64,000 nucleotides of DNA from NCBI RefSeq assembly GCF_947501225.1, contig NZ_CANMUW010000007.1, positions 1-64,000 on the forward strand, read 5' to 3'. The notes under the pieces were generated by a model. It searched no databases and had not been told where the DNA came from. It saw nothing but the letters and a program-made list of their open reading frames with translations. A program made the translations under genes and the position numbers. Shown piece after piece: positions 1 to 10,084 of the stretch; the first letter of the stretch is position 1; the number at the start of each line of letters is the position of its first letter. The stretch is from an uncultured Shewanella sp. GTDB taxonomy: Bacteria; Pseudomonadota; Gammaproteobacteria; Enterobacterales; Shewanellaceae.

Positions 1-76
1 GGTACGCGTGGGAGGATTCGAACCTCCGACCGCCTGGTTCGTAGCCAGGTACTCTATCCAGCTGAGCTACACGCGC
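1..76 (-). tRNA. tRNA-Arg (anticodon ACG), 3' A cut off by window start
   Basis: Read on the minus strand this folds as a standard cloverleaf. The acceptor arm is GCGCGTG with CACGCGT, and the anticodon stem CCTGG/CCAGG encloses loop CTACGAA, giving anticodon ACG (arginine, normally edited to ICG). The T arm contains GGTTCGAATCC. The discriminator A and CC of the encoded CCA end are present, and the final A falls just outside the window. It is the most distal visible member of a Ser-Arg-Arg-Arg array, like serV-argVYZQ of E. coli downstream of csrA. Confidence 0.97.
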
Positions 77-108
77 ACAAATAAAATCATCGGACTCGCT
101 ATATTGAA

Positions 109-185
109 TGGTACGCGTGGGAGGATTCGAACCTCCGACCGCCTGGTTCGTAGCCAGGTACTCTATCCAGCTGAGCTACACGCGC
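109..185 (-). tRNA. tRNA-Arg (anticodon ACG)
   Basis: This is a complete 77-nt tRNA with encoded CCA. Its sequence is identical to the copy at 1-76 over the shared length, with the same acceptor stem and the ACG anticodon in loop CTACGAA. It lies 32 bp from that copy and is probably cut from the same transcript. Confidence 0.98.
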
Positions 186-219
186 AACGTATTTCAATAT
201 ATTCCGTCGACTCACAAAA

Positions 220-296
220 TGGTACGGATGGGAGGATTCGAACCTCCGACCGCCTGGTTCGTAGCCAGGTACTCTATCCAGCTGAGCTACATCCGC
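220..296 (-). tRNA. tRNA-Arg (anticodon ACG), variant acceptor stem
   Basis: This is a complete 77-nt tRNA with encoded CCA and ACG anticodon. It differs from the two other copies only in the acceptor stem: GCGGATG pairs with CATCCGT instead of GCGCGTG with CACGCGT. The changes at pairs 4-69 and 5-68 are compensated, so pairing is kept. It is the copy nearest the tRNA-Ser and the promoter. Confidence 0.98.
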
Positions 297-316
297 ATCG
301 AATTTTGCAAGCAAGA

Positions 317-410
<94 letters not shown>

Positions 411-424
411 GTTTCTTGGCGCAC

Positions 425-452
425 ATATTACTGTTTGAAGAAAATAAGTCAA
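425..452 (-). promoter_or_regulatory. Sigma-70 type promoter of the tRNA array
   Basis: On the minus strand a -35 box TTGACT (447-452) is followed by a 16-bp spacer and a -10 box TAATAT (425-430). A GC-rich stretch follows before the tRNA-Ser 5' end at 410. GC-rich discriminators are typical of stringently controlled stable-RNA promoters. The start point is inferred at about 418. Confidence 0.75.
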
Positions 453-806
453 ACCATTTCTTTTAAAGCATTTCTGTTTGGAGCGTTTTTAAACAGATTA
501 ACCAATTATTATACCGAACCAATTAAATATCTGATCAGCCAGCGGGAACAGAGCGACTCAATAAGACAAAGATAACGGCTAAGCCCTTACGGCACCCCAT
601 ATCATTGAGTCAGTCAGCACTATTTAACCTGAGCCCGATGACGGTTAACAGCTGGAGTGGTTATAACCCGACAAGGTCTGCTTACAGTCATTGAATTAAA
701 ACCTGAACCATTGAAATATTGACTCAATTAAAGAACTGGACTCAAAACATTGAGTAAGCCATTTCAAAGCAGAACCGATGGGATCTCTAATCCTGGGACA
801 GAAAGC
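453..806. other. Intergenic stretch between tRNA promoter and csrA terminator
   Basis: About 350 bp of AT-rich sequence. The word CATTGA and its complement recur several times (around 605, 690, 712, 726 and 757), but no regular spacing, coding frame or known element is visible. Confidence 0.4.
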
Positions 807-864
807 AAAAAAGCCAGCTATCAACTGACTTCTCTATTTAAAGACTCACATTTGTGAAGCTGGC
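807..864 (-). terminator. Probable rho-independent terminator of csrA
   Basis: Just past the csrA stop the minus strand has GCCAGCT (864-858) and its complement AGCTGGC (819-813), followed by six T (812-807). The enclosed loop is long, about 38 nt, so the hairpin is less compact than usual. Confidence 0.55.
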
Positions 865-867
865 AGA

Positions 868-1065
868 TTAAAAATTACCGCCCTCTGAAGGACTGCCGGC
901 TTTCTCAGACTGAATGCGCTGGTAGATCTCTTCACGATGCACAGACACTTCTTTAGGCGCATTAACACCGATACGCACTTGATTACCTTTAACGCCTAAA
1001 ACAGTGACAGTTACTTCATCACCAATCATCAGTGTTTCACCAACACGACGAGTCAATATCAGCAT
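868..1065 (-). CDS. csrA: Carbon storage regulator CsrA
   Basis: CsrA is a homodimeric RNA-binding protein. It binds GGA motifs in mRNA leaders and controls translation and stability of carbon storage, motility and biofilm transcripts. Sequestering small RNAs, themselves controlled by BarA/UvrY, antagonise it. The 65-residue product has the family start [16 protein letters not shown], the core [15 protein letters not shown] and the RNA-contacting segment [16 protein letters not shown]. Length matches the family (about 61-65). A strong ribosome binding site AAAGGAG precedes the ATG. It sits between alaS and the tRNA array exactly as in E. coli. The cognate sensor kinase barA is at 23.3 kb of this window. 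Confidence 0.98.
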   Translation of the reverse strand: MLILTRRVGETLMIGDEVTVTVLGVKGNQVRIGVNAPKEVSVHREEIYQRIQSEKAGSPSEGGNF

Positions 1066-1485
1066 TCGTTTACTCCTTTAGTTCCTAATTCTGCTTTATA
1101 CGGCACTAATCCGTTATATAACCTTATTATAAGGTTAGCTTAGTACAAATTAATAGTACTCTTGCCGAAATCCCTCATTAAAATGCAGCAAATTTAATTC
1201 AAAAGCGTGATATAGCCCCCGAACCGTACCTGATAACATGCTAGGGCCATGCTAATAGCTAACTAACAGTAAGCTGTGCCACTAAGCTAGCATTAAATCC
1301 TCCATTACCCAAGGAACAAATCTCCATAGAGACAAGATAGATCTATTCATTATCAATTACATTAACAACTCCTACATTAACCCGGTCAAACTATTACAAC
1401 AGGCGATAGTATTTTGATTGCAGGAGGCTTCACGGGCGATTGACCTTATCAGCACTGAGGTGCGAGGCAAAGCTGCTGCCATATA
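1066..1485. other. csrA upstream region
   Basis: About 420 bp between csrA and the alaS terminator. In other gammaproteobacteria this interval carries several csrA promoters. I see AT-rich stretches with possible -10 elements around 1110-1150 but no unambiguous promoter, and no convincing reading frame. Confidence 0.4.
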
Positions 1486-1517
1486 AAAAAGCGCTTCAGA
1501 TGACTGAAGCGCTTTTT
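1486..1517 (-). terminator. Terminator downstream of alaS
   Basis: Perfect hairpin: a 14-bp stem AAAAAGCGCTTCAG / CTGAAGCGCTTTTT around loop ATGA. The T run is symmetric, so it could act on both strands. It lies 28 bp past the alaS stop, which is its likely client. Confidence 0.9.
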
Positions 1518-1545
1518 AATCAACAAAGGCAATTTACACCGGCAC

Positions 1546-4170
1546 TTAAGCCAGGCGTTCAGCAAGCCATGGAATCACTTGCTCTAAGGCACTATCAAGG
1601 TTTTCTGGTTGGCTGCCACCGGCTTGCGCCATATCCGGACGTCCACCACCTTTACCACCGACTTGTGATGCGATAGATGCAACCAACTCTCCCGCCTTAA
1701 CTTTAGAGGTCAGGTCTTTCGTGACTCCTACGATAAGGTTAACTTTGGCTTCTCCGGCGATACCAAGCACTACGATGCCCGAACCTAACTTCTGTTTAAG
1801 CTCATCCTGCAATCCACGTAGCGCCCCAGCTTCGACACCATCGAGTTTCTTGACCAGCACATTAACACCGTTAACCTGCTGAGCTTCACCCGCCAAATCA
1901 GCACTCGTAGCCGCAGCGAGCTTATCTTTAAGCTGCGATAACTCTTTCTCAAGCATCTTAGTACGATCCAGTTGAGCCTTCAGCTTAGAAACGACTGAAG
2001 CACTGTCAGCCTTAAGCAAAGCTGCCGCCTGATCTAACTCCGCTTTTTGCGATGCGACATGGGCCATAGCCGCAGCACCTGTTACCGCTTCGATACGACG
2101 AACACCCGCCGCGATCCCACCTTCAGAGGTGATCTTAAACAGGCCGATATCGCCGGTACGACCAACGTGAGTACCACCACAAAGCTCGATCGAGAAGTCA
2201 CCCATTGTCACAACCCTGACTTCATCGGCATACTTCTCACCGAAGAGCGCCATCGCGCCCTTCTCTTTAGCTTGCTCCATATCCATCACTTCGGCGCTAA
2301 GCTTATGGTTTCTACGGATCTGAGTGTTAACCAGATCTTCAACCGCCTTGAGCTCTTCAGGCTTAACCCCCTCGAAATGAGAGAAATCAAAACGCAACCT
2401 TTCAGCATCAACCAAGGAGCCTTTTTGAGTCACGTGAGTACCCAACAATTGACGCAGAGCCGCATGTAACAGGTGGGTGACAGAGTGGTTGAGTTCGGTG
2501 CGATGACGCAGCTTCTTGTCGACGTTCGCTTCGAGGCTATCACCGACCGTTACCGTACCTGAAGTTAATGTTCCTTGATGACCAACGGCTTGGCCATACT
2601 TTTGAGTATCCTTCACATCAAACTCGACACCAGCGGCCGACAATATCCCCCGGTCACCACACTGCCCGCCCGACTCTCCATAAAAGGGAGTGCTGTCGAG
2701 GACGATAACGGCTTCATCACCGGCATTCAAAGAGTCGACCGACTCTCCCGCCTTGTAGATTGCGGTGATCTTTCCCGGTGCAGTTAATTCGGTATAACCT
2801 GAGAAGTGGGTCTGCTCATCAATTTTCAGGGAGTCATTGTAGTCTGTTTCGAACTGCCCCGCCGCCTGAGCACGGCTTCTCTGCTCAGCCATCGCGGCTT
2901 CAAAGCCCTCCTCATCTACAGTGATCTCACGCTCACGACAGACATCGGCAGTCAAATCAACAGGGAAACCGTAGGTATCATATAGCTTAAATGCCGTTTC
3001 ACCGTCTAACACATCCCCCTTAAGCGCATTCAGGGCTGCGTCTAAGATCCCTAAACCACGCTCGAGTGTACGCGCAAACTGTTCCTCTTCGGCTTTCAAC
3101 GACTTCTCAACAATAGCTTGAGTAGCCACTAAACCTTTTGCCGCATCTCCCATCACTTCAATTAATGTAGGAACCAACTTATAGAAGAAGGAGTCGGTGG
3201 CACCAAGCTTATTACCATGACGAACCGCACGACGAATAATACGACGAAGTACATAACCACGCCCCTCATTCGATGGCATCACACCGTCGGCGATCAGGAA
3301 GGCACAGGAGCGAATGTGATCGGCAATAACCCGCAGCGACTTATTCTCTAAATCGTTTACCGATAAGATCTCTGCAGTCTTCTTGATCAACGCCTGGAAG
3401 ATATCGATCTCGTAATTTGAATGAACACCCTGCATGATTGCAGCGATACGTTCAATTCCCATACCCGTATCCACAGACGGCTTAGGCAATGGCAACATCT
3501 CACCATCTGATTGACGGTTGTACTGCATGAAAACGATGTTCCAGATCTCGATGAATCTGTCACCATCTTCTTCCGGGGTCCCTGGACGTCCGCCCCAAAT
3601 ATGCTCTCCATGATCATAGAAAATTTCCGAACATGGGCCACAAGGTCCGGTATCACCCATCTGCCAGAAGTTGTCAGACGCATAAGGGGCACCTTTATTG
3701 TCACCGATACGGATGAGGTTTTCTGCGGGTACGCCTATCTCTTTGGTCCAGATATCATAAGCTTCATCATCGGTTTCATAAATTGTGACACATAGACGCT
3801 CTTTAGGCAGCTTCAGCTCTTGAGTCAGAAAGTTCCATGCAAAAGAGATAGCATCACGCTTAAAGTAGTCGCCAAAACTAAAGTTGCCCAGCATCTCAAA
3901 GAAAGTATGATGACGGGCCGTATAGCCCACATTATCTAAGTCATTGTGCTTACCACCGGCACGAACACAACGCTGAGACGATGCCGCACGCGTATAGCTG
4001 CGCTTATCTTCACCCAGAAACACATCTTTAAACTGGTTCATACCTGCATTGGTAAATAGCAAGGTTGGATCGTTTACAGGTACCAGTGAACTGCTGTCCA
4101 CAACCTGATGACCGTTAGTACGGAAATACTCTAAGAAAGCACTTCTTAGCGCTGCAGTGGTTTGATACAT
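1546..4170 (-). CDS. alaS: Alanyl-tRNA synthetase
   Basis: AlaRS charges tRNA-Ala with alanine and clears mischarged Ser/Gly-tRNA-Ala in its editing domain. The 874-residue protein has the full family length. The N-terminal class II catalytic core is visible ([14 protein letters not shown] near residue 40, then [20 protein letters not shown]). The zinc-binding editing domain has HSVTH at about 562-566 and CGGTH at about 664-668. The C-terminal C-Ala segment is glycine-rich ([16 protein letters not shown]). It lies between csrA and recX, the conserved order. A 212-bp leader separates it from the recX remnant, so it probably has its own promoter. Confidence 0.99.
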   Translation of the reverse strand: MYQTTAALRSAFLEYFRTNGHQVVDSSSLVPVNDPTLLFTNAGMNQFKDVFLGEDKRSYTRAASSQRCVRAGGKHNDLDNVGYTARHHTFFEMLGNFSFGDYFKRDAISFAWNFLTQELKLPKERLCVTIYETDDEAYDIWTKEIGVPAENLIRIGDNKGAPYASDNFWQMGDTGPCGPCSEIFYDHGEHIWGGRPGTPEEDGDRFIEIWNIVFMQYNRQSDGEMLPLPKPSVDTGMGIERIAAIMQGVHSNYEIDIFQALIKKTAEILSVNDLENKSLRVIADHIRSCAFLIADGVMPSNEGRGYVLRRIIRRAVRHGNKLGATDSFFYKLVPTLIEVMGDAAKGLVATQAIVEKSLKAEEEQFARTLERGLGILDAALNALKGDVLDGETAFKLYDTYGFPVDLTADVCREREITVDEEGFEAAMAEQRSRAQAAGQFETDYNDSLKIDEQTHFSGYTELTAPGKITAIYKAGESVDSLNAGDEAVIVLDSTPFYGESGGQCGDRGILSAAGVEFDVKDTQKYGQAVGHQGTLTSGTVTVGDSLEANVDKKLRHRTELNHSVTHLLHAALRQLLGTHVTQKGSLVDAERLRFDFSHFEGVKPEELKAVEDLVNTQIRRNHKLSAEVMDMEQAKEKGAMALFGEKYADEVRVVTMGDFSIELCGGTHVGRTGDIGLFKITSEGGIAAGVRRIEAVTGAAAMAHVASQKAELDQAAALLKADSASVVSKLKAQLDRTKMLEKELSQLKDKLAAATSADLAGEAQQVNGVNVLVKKLDGVEAGALRGLQDELKQKLGSGIVVLGIAGEAKVNLIVGVTKDLTSKVKAGELVASIASQVGGKGGGRPDMAQAGGSQPENLDSALEQVIPWLAERLA

Positions 4171-4382
4171 GAAATCATCCTGAATAAGGTTAAGCTAACA
4201 GTGACTTTGTGAAATCACCGACATTCTATTTAGCCGAACATTATAATCAGTCTCAATGATAACAACCAGAGTTTTAGGAGGGGAAAGTCGCAAAGGAAAG
4301 ATAAAGAGAAAATAAAGTGTGTCTCTAAACCTGTTCTATGTTTTAAAGCGGTAGGCTCCACACTTAAAAATAGCGACTCTAT

Positions 4383-4791
4383 TCATCGTCGGGGGTCATA
4401 GTCCAGCGCATAGGTTATCTGGCCATATGCCCCCTGACCCAACAGGCATCGGATCCGTTTGACTTCATCTTTGTTAGCTTTGATGGGAGAGGCAGAATAC
4501 TTCTTGAAGGCTTTTTGCTTAGCCGACTCATACCAATCACAATCACAGGCATCTAAGGCATCTAAGGCATCTAAGGCAAGGCTATTGATATCTTTATCCA
4601 GCCCCTTACTGATATGAGTTCTGATGAGTAGTTCGCCATAGCGGCTGTCATCGGGAAAACCACTGGCTTCACACAGGTCTAAGACCTCTTCTATCTCTGC
4701 GGAACCAAACCTTCTGAATATTAGCTTACTCTTGGCGGGAGTAATCGCGGCGCGCAAGTTGCGCGACCGCGAAATAGTGAGCCCAATGGCC
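4383..4791 (-). pseudogene. recX: Decayed regulator of recA (recX remnant)
   Basis: RecX normally binds RecA filaments and limits RecA activity. Here the typical RecX N-terminus (HYFAVAQLARRDYSRQE) is encoded in one frame from about 4779 to 4729 and then hits TAA at 4728-4726. The rest (LIFRRFGSAEIEEVLDLC onward) continues in another frame to a TGA at 4383. One net extra base near 4725-4731 explains the break. The N-terminal frame has no usable start codon after an in-frame TAG at 4794-4792. The middle lacks the usual KGYGP-RIRQEL-KG helix, and a 9-bp unit repeated three times (4550-4576) encodes LDALDALDA. The longest open frame is 124 codons with a TTG start, against about 150 for intact RecX. 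Sequencing error could explain the frameshift but not the missing start and lost motif. Confidence 0.8.
4550..4576. repeat. Three tandem copies of a 9-bp unit
   Basis: The unit CATCTAAGG occurs three times in direct succession (4550-4558, 4559-4567, 4568-4576) inside the recX remnant. It adds the tripeptide repeat LDA LDA LDA on the minus strand without shifting frame. Slippage expansion in a relaxed gene is the simplest reading. Confidence 0.9.
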
Positions 4792-4831
4792 CTAATCTTT
4801 ACAGATCGGTCGACTTAATAGTGAAGAGGGA

Positions 4832-5893
4832 TTAAAACACTTCGCCCGTCTCAAGATCGATATTCTCATCGCCACTGGCAGGGTCCGCCGCAGGTGCCGC
4901 CGGAGATAACAGCAATGCACGAAGTGCAGTATCGATCTCTTCGGCAACGGCAGGGTTCTCAACCAGATACTTACCTGCATTAGCACGCCCCTGACCTATC
5001 TTATCGCCTTTATAGCTATACCAGGCACCCGCTTTTTCGATCAGCTTATGAGCCACCCCCAGATCGACAAGTTCACCTGTGCTGTTAATACCCTGTCCAT
5101 ATAAGATCTGGAACTCGGCTTGCTTAAACGGCGCCGCAACCTTATTTTTAACAACCTTGACGCGGGTTTCGTTACCTACCACCTCATCACGATCCTTAAT
5201 GGCACCGGTACGACGGATATCCAGACGGACCGAAGCATAAAACTTAAGCGCATTACCACCAGTTGTAGTTTCGGGGTTACCAAACATGACACCAATCTTC
5301 ATACGAATTTGGTTAATGAAGATAAGCATGGTATTGGTTTGCTTAAGATTACCCGCAAGCTTACGCATCGCCTGACTCATCATACGCGCCGCAAGCCCCA
5401 TATGAGAATCACCGATCTCACCTTCGATTTCGGCTTTAGGTGTCAGTGCTGCAACCGAGTCGACGACAATAACATCGACGGCGCCGGAGCGTGTCAAGGC
5501 ATCACAAATCTCCAGTGCCTGCTCACCGGTATCAGGCTGTGAACAAAGCAGGTTATCAATATCAACACCCAACTTCTGTGCGTAGATAGGATCCAATGCA
5601 TGCTCGGCATCGATAAAGGCACACACTTTACCTTCACGTTGTGCCGCTGCAATGACTTCAAGAGTCAGCGTTGTTTTACCCGATGATTCCGGACCATAAA
5701 TTTCTACAATACGTCCCATAGGAAGACCACCGGCGCCCAAGGCTACATCCAAAGAGAGTGAACCGGTAGAGATAGTCTCAACATCCATAGAGCGGTTTTC
5801 GCCCAACTTCATGATAGAGCCTTTACCGAACTGCTTTTCGATCTGCCCTAATACGGCGTTAAGTGCTTTCTCTTTGTTCCCATCAATCTTCAT
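4832..5893 (-). CDS. recA: Recombinase RecA
   Basis: RecA forms filaments on single-stranded DNA, catalyses strand exchange, and triggers LexA self-cleavage in the SOS response. The 353-residue protein has the usual length. It shows Walker [12 protein letters not shown] near residue 66, the Walker B region [14 protein letters not shown], the L1/L2 DNA-binding loops (including [21 protein letters not shown]) and an acidic C-terminus ([12 protein letters not shown]). The start ATG is followed by [20 protein letters not shown]. The promoter about 110 bp upstream overlaps a LexA box. The recX remnant lies directly downstream in the usual position. Confidence 0.99.
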   Translation of the reverse strand: MKIDGNKEKALNAVLGQIEKQFGKGSIMKLGENRSMDVETISTGSLSLDVALGAGGLPMGRIVEIYGPESSGKTTLTLEVIAAAQREGKVCAFIDAEHALDPIYAQKLGVDIDNLLCSQPDTGEQALEICDALTRSGAVDVIVVDSVAALTPKAEIEGEIGDSHMGLAARMMSQAMRKLAGNLKQTNTMLIFINQIRMKIGVMFGNPETTTGGNALKFYASVRLDIRRTGAIKDRDEVVGNETRVKVVKNKVAAPFKQAEFQILYGQGINSTGELVDLGVAHKLIEKAGAWYSYKGDKIGQGRANAGKYLVENPAVAEEIDTALRALLLSPAAPAADPASGDENIDLETGEVF

Positions 5894-6002
5894 TTCAAAA
5901 TCCTCAGAGGCGCAGCGATTACGCTGATATAAATCTTGTGATGACCCCTCCGGTTAATCTCTGTCAGGAAACATATCCGTTGGGAGTCTCAATATGCAAA
6001 CT

Positions 6003-6030
6003 AGTATACTGTACAATCATACAGTATCAA
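6003..6030 (-). promoter_or_regulatory. recA promoter
   Basis: Minus strand: -35 TTGATA (6030-6025), 16-bp spacer, -10 TATACT (6008-6003). The spacer is almost entirely LexA operator, the same arrangement as the E. coli recA promoter. Confidence 0.85.
6007..6026. promoter_or_regulatory. LexA (SOS) box of recA
   Basis: TACTGTACAATCATACAGTA matches the gammaproteobacterial LexA consensus CTGT-N8-ACAG with flanking TA on both sides. It lies between the -35 and -10 of the recA promoter, so LexA binding would block polymerase directly. Confidence 0.95.
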
Positions 6031-6232
6031 GTGCTGATCATGATTATTTTTTCTCAACCCCGATTCAAGCAGCGAAGCAGCTGTTACCCCTGATAAAATT
6101 CAATCTCACTATTTTTCAGCAGAAAAGGCTCAATAATAGAGAAAATATTGATAATATTGGCGCCAACTATTTATGGCTACTCAACCCGTTGATAAAGCCC
6201 GCTCAAAACGTCAGAGAAGAGACGACCTGTAG

Positions 6233-8812
6233 ATGAAAGAAATCGATACCCAAAACCTAGAAAAACACACGCCAATGATGCGCCAGTACCTGACGCTAAA
6301 AGCTGAGCACCCGGAGATGTTACTCTTTTATCGCATGGGGGATTTCTACGAACTATTTTACGACGATGCCAAGAAAGCGTCTGAGCTATTGGGGATCTCA
6401 CTGACGGCCAGAGGAAAGAGCGGCGGTGATCCCATTCCTATGGCGGGACTGCCTTACCACGCGGTCGAGGGCTACTTAGCTAAGCTGGTTCAACTAAGAG
6501 TCTCTGTCGCCATCTGTGAGCAGGTCGGCGATCCGGCGACCTCTAAAGGGCCTGTAGAGAGAAAAGTGGTTCGCATCGTCACGCCCGGCACCTTAACCGA
6601 TGAGGCCCTGTTACAGGAGAGGCAAGATAACCTGCTCGCCGCCGTTTATCACGGTAAGAGTGGCTATGGATACGCGACACTGGATGTTAGTTCAGGGCGC
6701 TTTGTCGTAGCAGAGCTTGCAACCACAGAGGCACTGGAAGCCGAACTACAACGTACAAACCCGGCAGAACTCCTCTATAGTGAAGATTTCTGTGAGATGG
6801 GATTAATCTCAAGCTTTAACGGTAAACGCAGACGCCCCGAGTGGGAATTTGATTTCGACACCAGTCAAAAGTTACTCCTCAATCAATTTGGAACTAAAGA
6901 TCTGCGTGGGTTCGGTTTGGATGATGCCCGCCTGTCTCTGCAGGCTGCCGGTTGTTTAATGCAGTATGTCAAAGACACTCAACGAACGGCACTGCCTCAT
7001 ATCAATTCGATCGTTCGCTTCAACCAGAGCGAGAGTATCGTTCTGGATGCTGCAACCCGGCGAAACCTGGAGCTAACGCTCAACTTACAGGGGGGCCATG
7101 AAAACACCTTAGCCTCGGTACTGGATAATACTGCGACCCCAATGGGAAGCCGTATGCTTCAACGTTGGATCCATGAACCTTTAAGGGACCGACAGCAGAT
7201 AGAGTCCCGTCAGAGTGCGCTCACAGAGATCCTGGATACTAACCTGTTCGATACGCTCGAGCCACTGCTGAAAGCCTTAGGCGATGTCGAGCGTATCACC
7301 GCCAGACTGGCCCTTCGTAGCGCAAGGCCCAGAGATTTTGCACGCCTGAAACAAGCCATCTCAATTTTGCCTGAAATTCAGCAATCCCTCGCCCCTTGTC
7401 AGTCACCGCACCTCCATCATCTGGGCAGAAAGCTGGGGGAGTTTCCTGACGAGCTTGAACTGTTAGAGCGTGCAATAGTGGATAACCCTCCTATGCTTAT
7501 CCGCGATGGAGGCGTACTGAAAGAGGGTTATAATGCCGAGCTTGATCAGTGGCGGGCACTTAGTCAGGGCGCTACCGATTACCTCTCTGAACTCGAAGCC
7601 AGAGAGAAAGAGTTAACCGGAATATCGACACTCAAGGTCGGCTATAACCGGGTCCATGGTTACTACATTGAAGTCAGCCGCAGGGAATCTGATCTGGTGC
7701 CATTAAGCTATCAGCGCAGACAGACACTCAAAAATACTGAGCGTTATATCATCGCTGAGCTTAAAGAACACGAAGAGAAGGTACTCTCCAGTCAAGGGAA
7801 GGCACTGGCTCTGGAGAAACAGTTATGGGAACAGTTATTTGATAAAATACTACCAAAACTTCATGATTTACAGCAGTTTGCACAAGGCGCAGCCGAGCTC
7901 GACGTGCTCAACAATTTTGCCGAACGTGCCGAAACCTTAAATTACAACTGTCCTACTCTGTCACAGACTTCGGGTATACATATCGAGTCGGGACGTCACC
8001 CGGTCGTTGAGCAAGTCAGTCAGACCCCTTTTATTGCCAACCCGGTAACCCTGAGCCCATCAAGAAAAATGCTCATCGTCACCGGACCCAATATGGGGGG
8101 TAAATCGACCTATATGCGCCAGGTTGCCTTGATCACCTTAATGGCTCATATTGGATCCTATGTTCCCGCCCAGAGTGCCGTGATAGGGCCCGTAGATCGT
8201 ATCTTTACCCGTATCGGTGCAGCCGATGACCTGGCTTCGGGTCGTTCAACCTTCATGGTCGAGATGACCGAAACCGCCAATATTCTCCATAATGCCACCC
8301 CGGAAAGCCTGGTGTTGATGGATGAGATAGGTCGGGGGACATCGACCTATGATGGCCTGTCTCTCGCCTGGTCTGCTGCCGAGTATCTGGCTCAGAAAAT
8401 TGCAGCTATGACCCTGTTCGCTACCCACTACTTTGAACTGACTCAACTCCCCGAGATCATGTCCAATGTTGAAAATGTTCACCTTGATGCCATCGAACAC
8501 GGTGACTCTATTGTGTTTATGCATGCGGTACAGGAGGGGGCAGCAAGCAAGAGCTATGGCTTACAGGTGGCCGCATTGGCAGGAGTCCCCAATAAGGTTA
8601 TCACCGCAGCTAAACATAAGTTACACCACTTAGAGAGTCGTGATGCTCACTCAGATACTGGCGAAGCAGTCACTGGCGGTCAACAAAACATGGTATTTGA
8701 TGAACCGACAAACTCAGTTTTAGATGATGCATTGGATAAGGTTAACCCCGATGAATTAACACCGAGGCAGGCGCTTGATATCCTGTATGAGCTCAAACAG
8801 TTAACGAAATAG
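6233..8812 (+). CDS. mutS: DNA mismatch repair protein MutS
   Basis: MutS recognises base mismatches and small loops and, as an ATPase clamp, recruits MutL. The 859-residue product has full family length. The mismatch-probing motif is F38-Y39-E40 (in [12 protein letters not shown]). The core and lever follow. The ABC-type ATPase has Walker [10 protein letters not shown] from residue 618 and Walker B region [16 protein letters not shown], and FATHYFELT comes later. The C-terminal dimerisation tail ([16 protein letters not shown]) is intact. It is divergent from recA and convergent with rpoS. Repair capacity looks intact despite the broken recX nearby. Confidence 0.99.
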   Translation: MKEIDTQNLEKHTPMMRQYLTLKAEHPEMLLFYRMGDFYELFYDDAKKASELLGISLTARGKSGGDPIPMAGLPYHAVEGYLAKLVQLRVSVAICEQVGDPATSKGPVERKVVRIVTPGTLTDEALLQERQDNLLAAVYHGKSGYGYATLDVSSGRFVVAELATTEALEAELQRTNPAELLYSEDFCEMGLISSFNGKRRRPEWEFDFDTSQKLLLNQFGTKDLRGFGLDDARLSLQAAGCLMQYVKDTQRTALPHINSIVRFNQSESIVLDAATRRNLELTLNLQGGHENTLASVLDNTATPMGSRMLQRWIHEPLRDRQQIESRQSALTEILDTNLFDTLEPLLKALGDVERITARLALRSARPRDFARLKQAISILPEIQQSLAPCQSPHLHHLGRKLGEFPDELELLERAIVDNPPMLIRDGGVLKEGYNAELDQWRALSQGATDYLSELEAREKELTGISTLKVGYNRVHGYYIEVSRRESDLVPLSYQRRQTLKNTERYIIAELKEHEEKVLSSQGKALALEKQLWEQLFDKILPKLHDLQQFAQGAAELDVLNNFAERAETLNYNCPTLSQTSGIHIESGRHPVVEQVSQTPFIANPVTLSPSRKMLIVTGPNMGGKSTYMRQVALITLMAHIGSYVPAQSAVIGPVDRIFTRIGAADDLASGRSTFMVEMTETANILHNATPESLVLMDEIGRGTSTYDGLSLAWSAAEYLAQKIAAMTLFATHYFELTQLPEIMSNVENVHLDAIEHGDSIVFMHAVQEGAASKSYGLQVAALAGVPNKVITAAKHKLHHLESRDAHSDTGEAVTGGQQNMVFDEPTNSVLDDALDKVNPDELTPRQALDILYELKQLTK

Positions 8813-8845
8813 TCCACCAACGGAAACCCATTTCGCTCAAATAAC

Positions 8846-8874
8846 AAAAAGCGCACATAGATGTGCGCTTTTTT
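8846..8874 (+). terminator. Terminator of mutS
   Basis: Perfect 13-bp stem AAAAAGCGCACAT / ATGTGCGCTTTTT with a 2-nt loop and a T run, 33 bp past the mutS stop. The A run on the other side could make it bidirectional and serve rpoS too. Confidence 0.9.
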
Positions 8875-8986
8875 AGTTATCTTAAATGCCTGATAAAATA
8901 ATAAGTTATCTACAACGAATAGTGAAAAACAAAACAGATAACTATTATAAGAATGCCTGGAGTTATCAGAGCACCTTCTTAGATGC

Positions 8987-9029
8987 TAACTACTTAAGAG
9001 TCAAAGCTCATAAATGCGTTAAGTAGTTA
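8987..9029. repeat. Inverted repeat 3' of rpoS
   Basis: TAACTACTTAA (8987-8997) and TTAAGTAGTTA (9019-9029) form a perfect 11-bp stem with a 21-nt loop, just past the rpoS stop codon. There is no clear T run. It could protect the rpoS mRNA 3' end or act as a weak terminator. Confidence 0.6.
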
Positions 9030-9036
9030 TACAAAC

Positions 9037-10008
9037 TTAAATTTTAAATATCGCTTCGACCGATAGTCCCTGTGAACCCAGCAGATCTTTGAGTCGTTTT
9101 AACGCTTCAACCTGTATCTGACGAACACGCTCTCTGGTTAATCCAATCTCTTTACCTACATTTTCAAGGGTAGATGGTTCATAACCCAGCAATCCAAAAC
9201 GGCGCGCTAACACCTCTCTCTGTTTTGTATTGAGCTCATCTAACCACTTCACAACTGACTTAGACATATCTTCATCCTGGACCTTATAGTCCGGGCCGAC
9301 ATTATCGTCATCGGCAAGCACATCCAGTAATGCCTTATCATTATCTCCACCTAGAGGAGTATCGACAGATGTGATCCTTTCATTGAGCTTTAACATACGA
9401 CTGACATCTGCACTTGGAAGGTCTAACTTTTCTGCTATCTCTTCAGCCGTAGGTTCGTGATCTAACTTGTGCGCTAACTCTCTGGCCGTTCTCAGGTAGA
9501 CATTAAGCTCTTTAACAACATGAATCGGTAGACGAATCGTTCTGGTTTGATTCATGATGGCACGTTCAATTGTCTGCCTAATCCACCAGGTTGCATAGGT
9601 TGAGAAACGGAAACCTCTTTCAGGATCAAACTTCTCTACGGCTCTTATCAGACCTAAGTTTCCCTCTTCAATGAGGTCCAAAAGTGCTAAACCACGGTTG
9701 TTGTAACGACGGGCAATTTTTACGACTAATCTTAGATTACTTTCGATCATGCGATTGCGAGATTTTGCACAGCCTTTTAAGGCTTTGCGTGAAAAATAAA
9801 CCTCTTCTTCCGCACTCAATAGGGGGGAAAAACCAATTTCACTTAAGTACAGCTGAGTTGCATCAAGGTTTTTCTGCAAATCATCCTGCACTTGCTGTTC
9901 CAGCTCATTTTCTTGTGCTTTATTTCCTTTGTTAATGACACAATCAGACTCATTCTTAGACAAGTCCACTAAAGGCTCCGCTATTGCGGTACTGTTTTTA
10001 CGGCCCAT
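9037..10008 (-). CDS. rpoS: RNA polymerase sigma factor RpoS (sigma-38)
   Basis: RpoS directs RNA polymerase to stationary-phase and general stress genes. The 323-residue protein has sigma-70 region 1.2 ([18 protein letters not shown]), region 2 ([38 protein letters not shown] and [13 protein letters not shown]), region 3 and region 4 ([27 protein letters not shown]). It follows nlpD with a 76-bp gap. In E. coli the main rpoS promoter lies inside nlpD, and the same is likely here. Confidence 0.98.
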   Translation of the reverse strand: MGRKNSTAIAEPLVDLSKNESDCVINKGNKAQENELEQQVQDDLQKNLDATQLYLSEIGFSPLLSAEEEVYFSRKALKGCAKSRNRMIESNLRLVVKIARRYNNRGLALLDLIEEGNLGLIRAVEKFDPERGFRFSTYATWWIRQTIERAIMNQTRTIRLPIHVVKELNVYLRTARELAHKLDHEPTAEEIAEKLDLPSADVSRMLKLNERITSVDTPLGGDNDKALLDVLADDDNVGPDYKVQDEDMSKSVVKWLDELNTKQREVLARRFGLLGYEPSTLENVGKEIGLTRERVRQIQVEALKRLKDLLGSQGLSVEAIFKI

Positions 10009-10084
10009 AAATGATCTCCCAAATTTTTCTCAAAAATTACTGCACTTTACTATCCTCCAATTGCCAAAATCGGCCCCTAAACCA

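Noticed and set aside
1440..1676. 78-codon plus-strand frame
   Set aside because: It runs through the alaS terminator hairpin and into the alaS 3' end antisense; no ribosome site.
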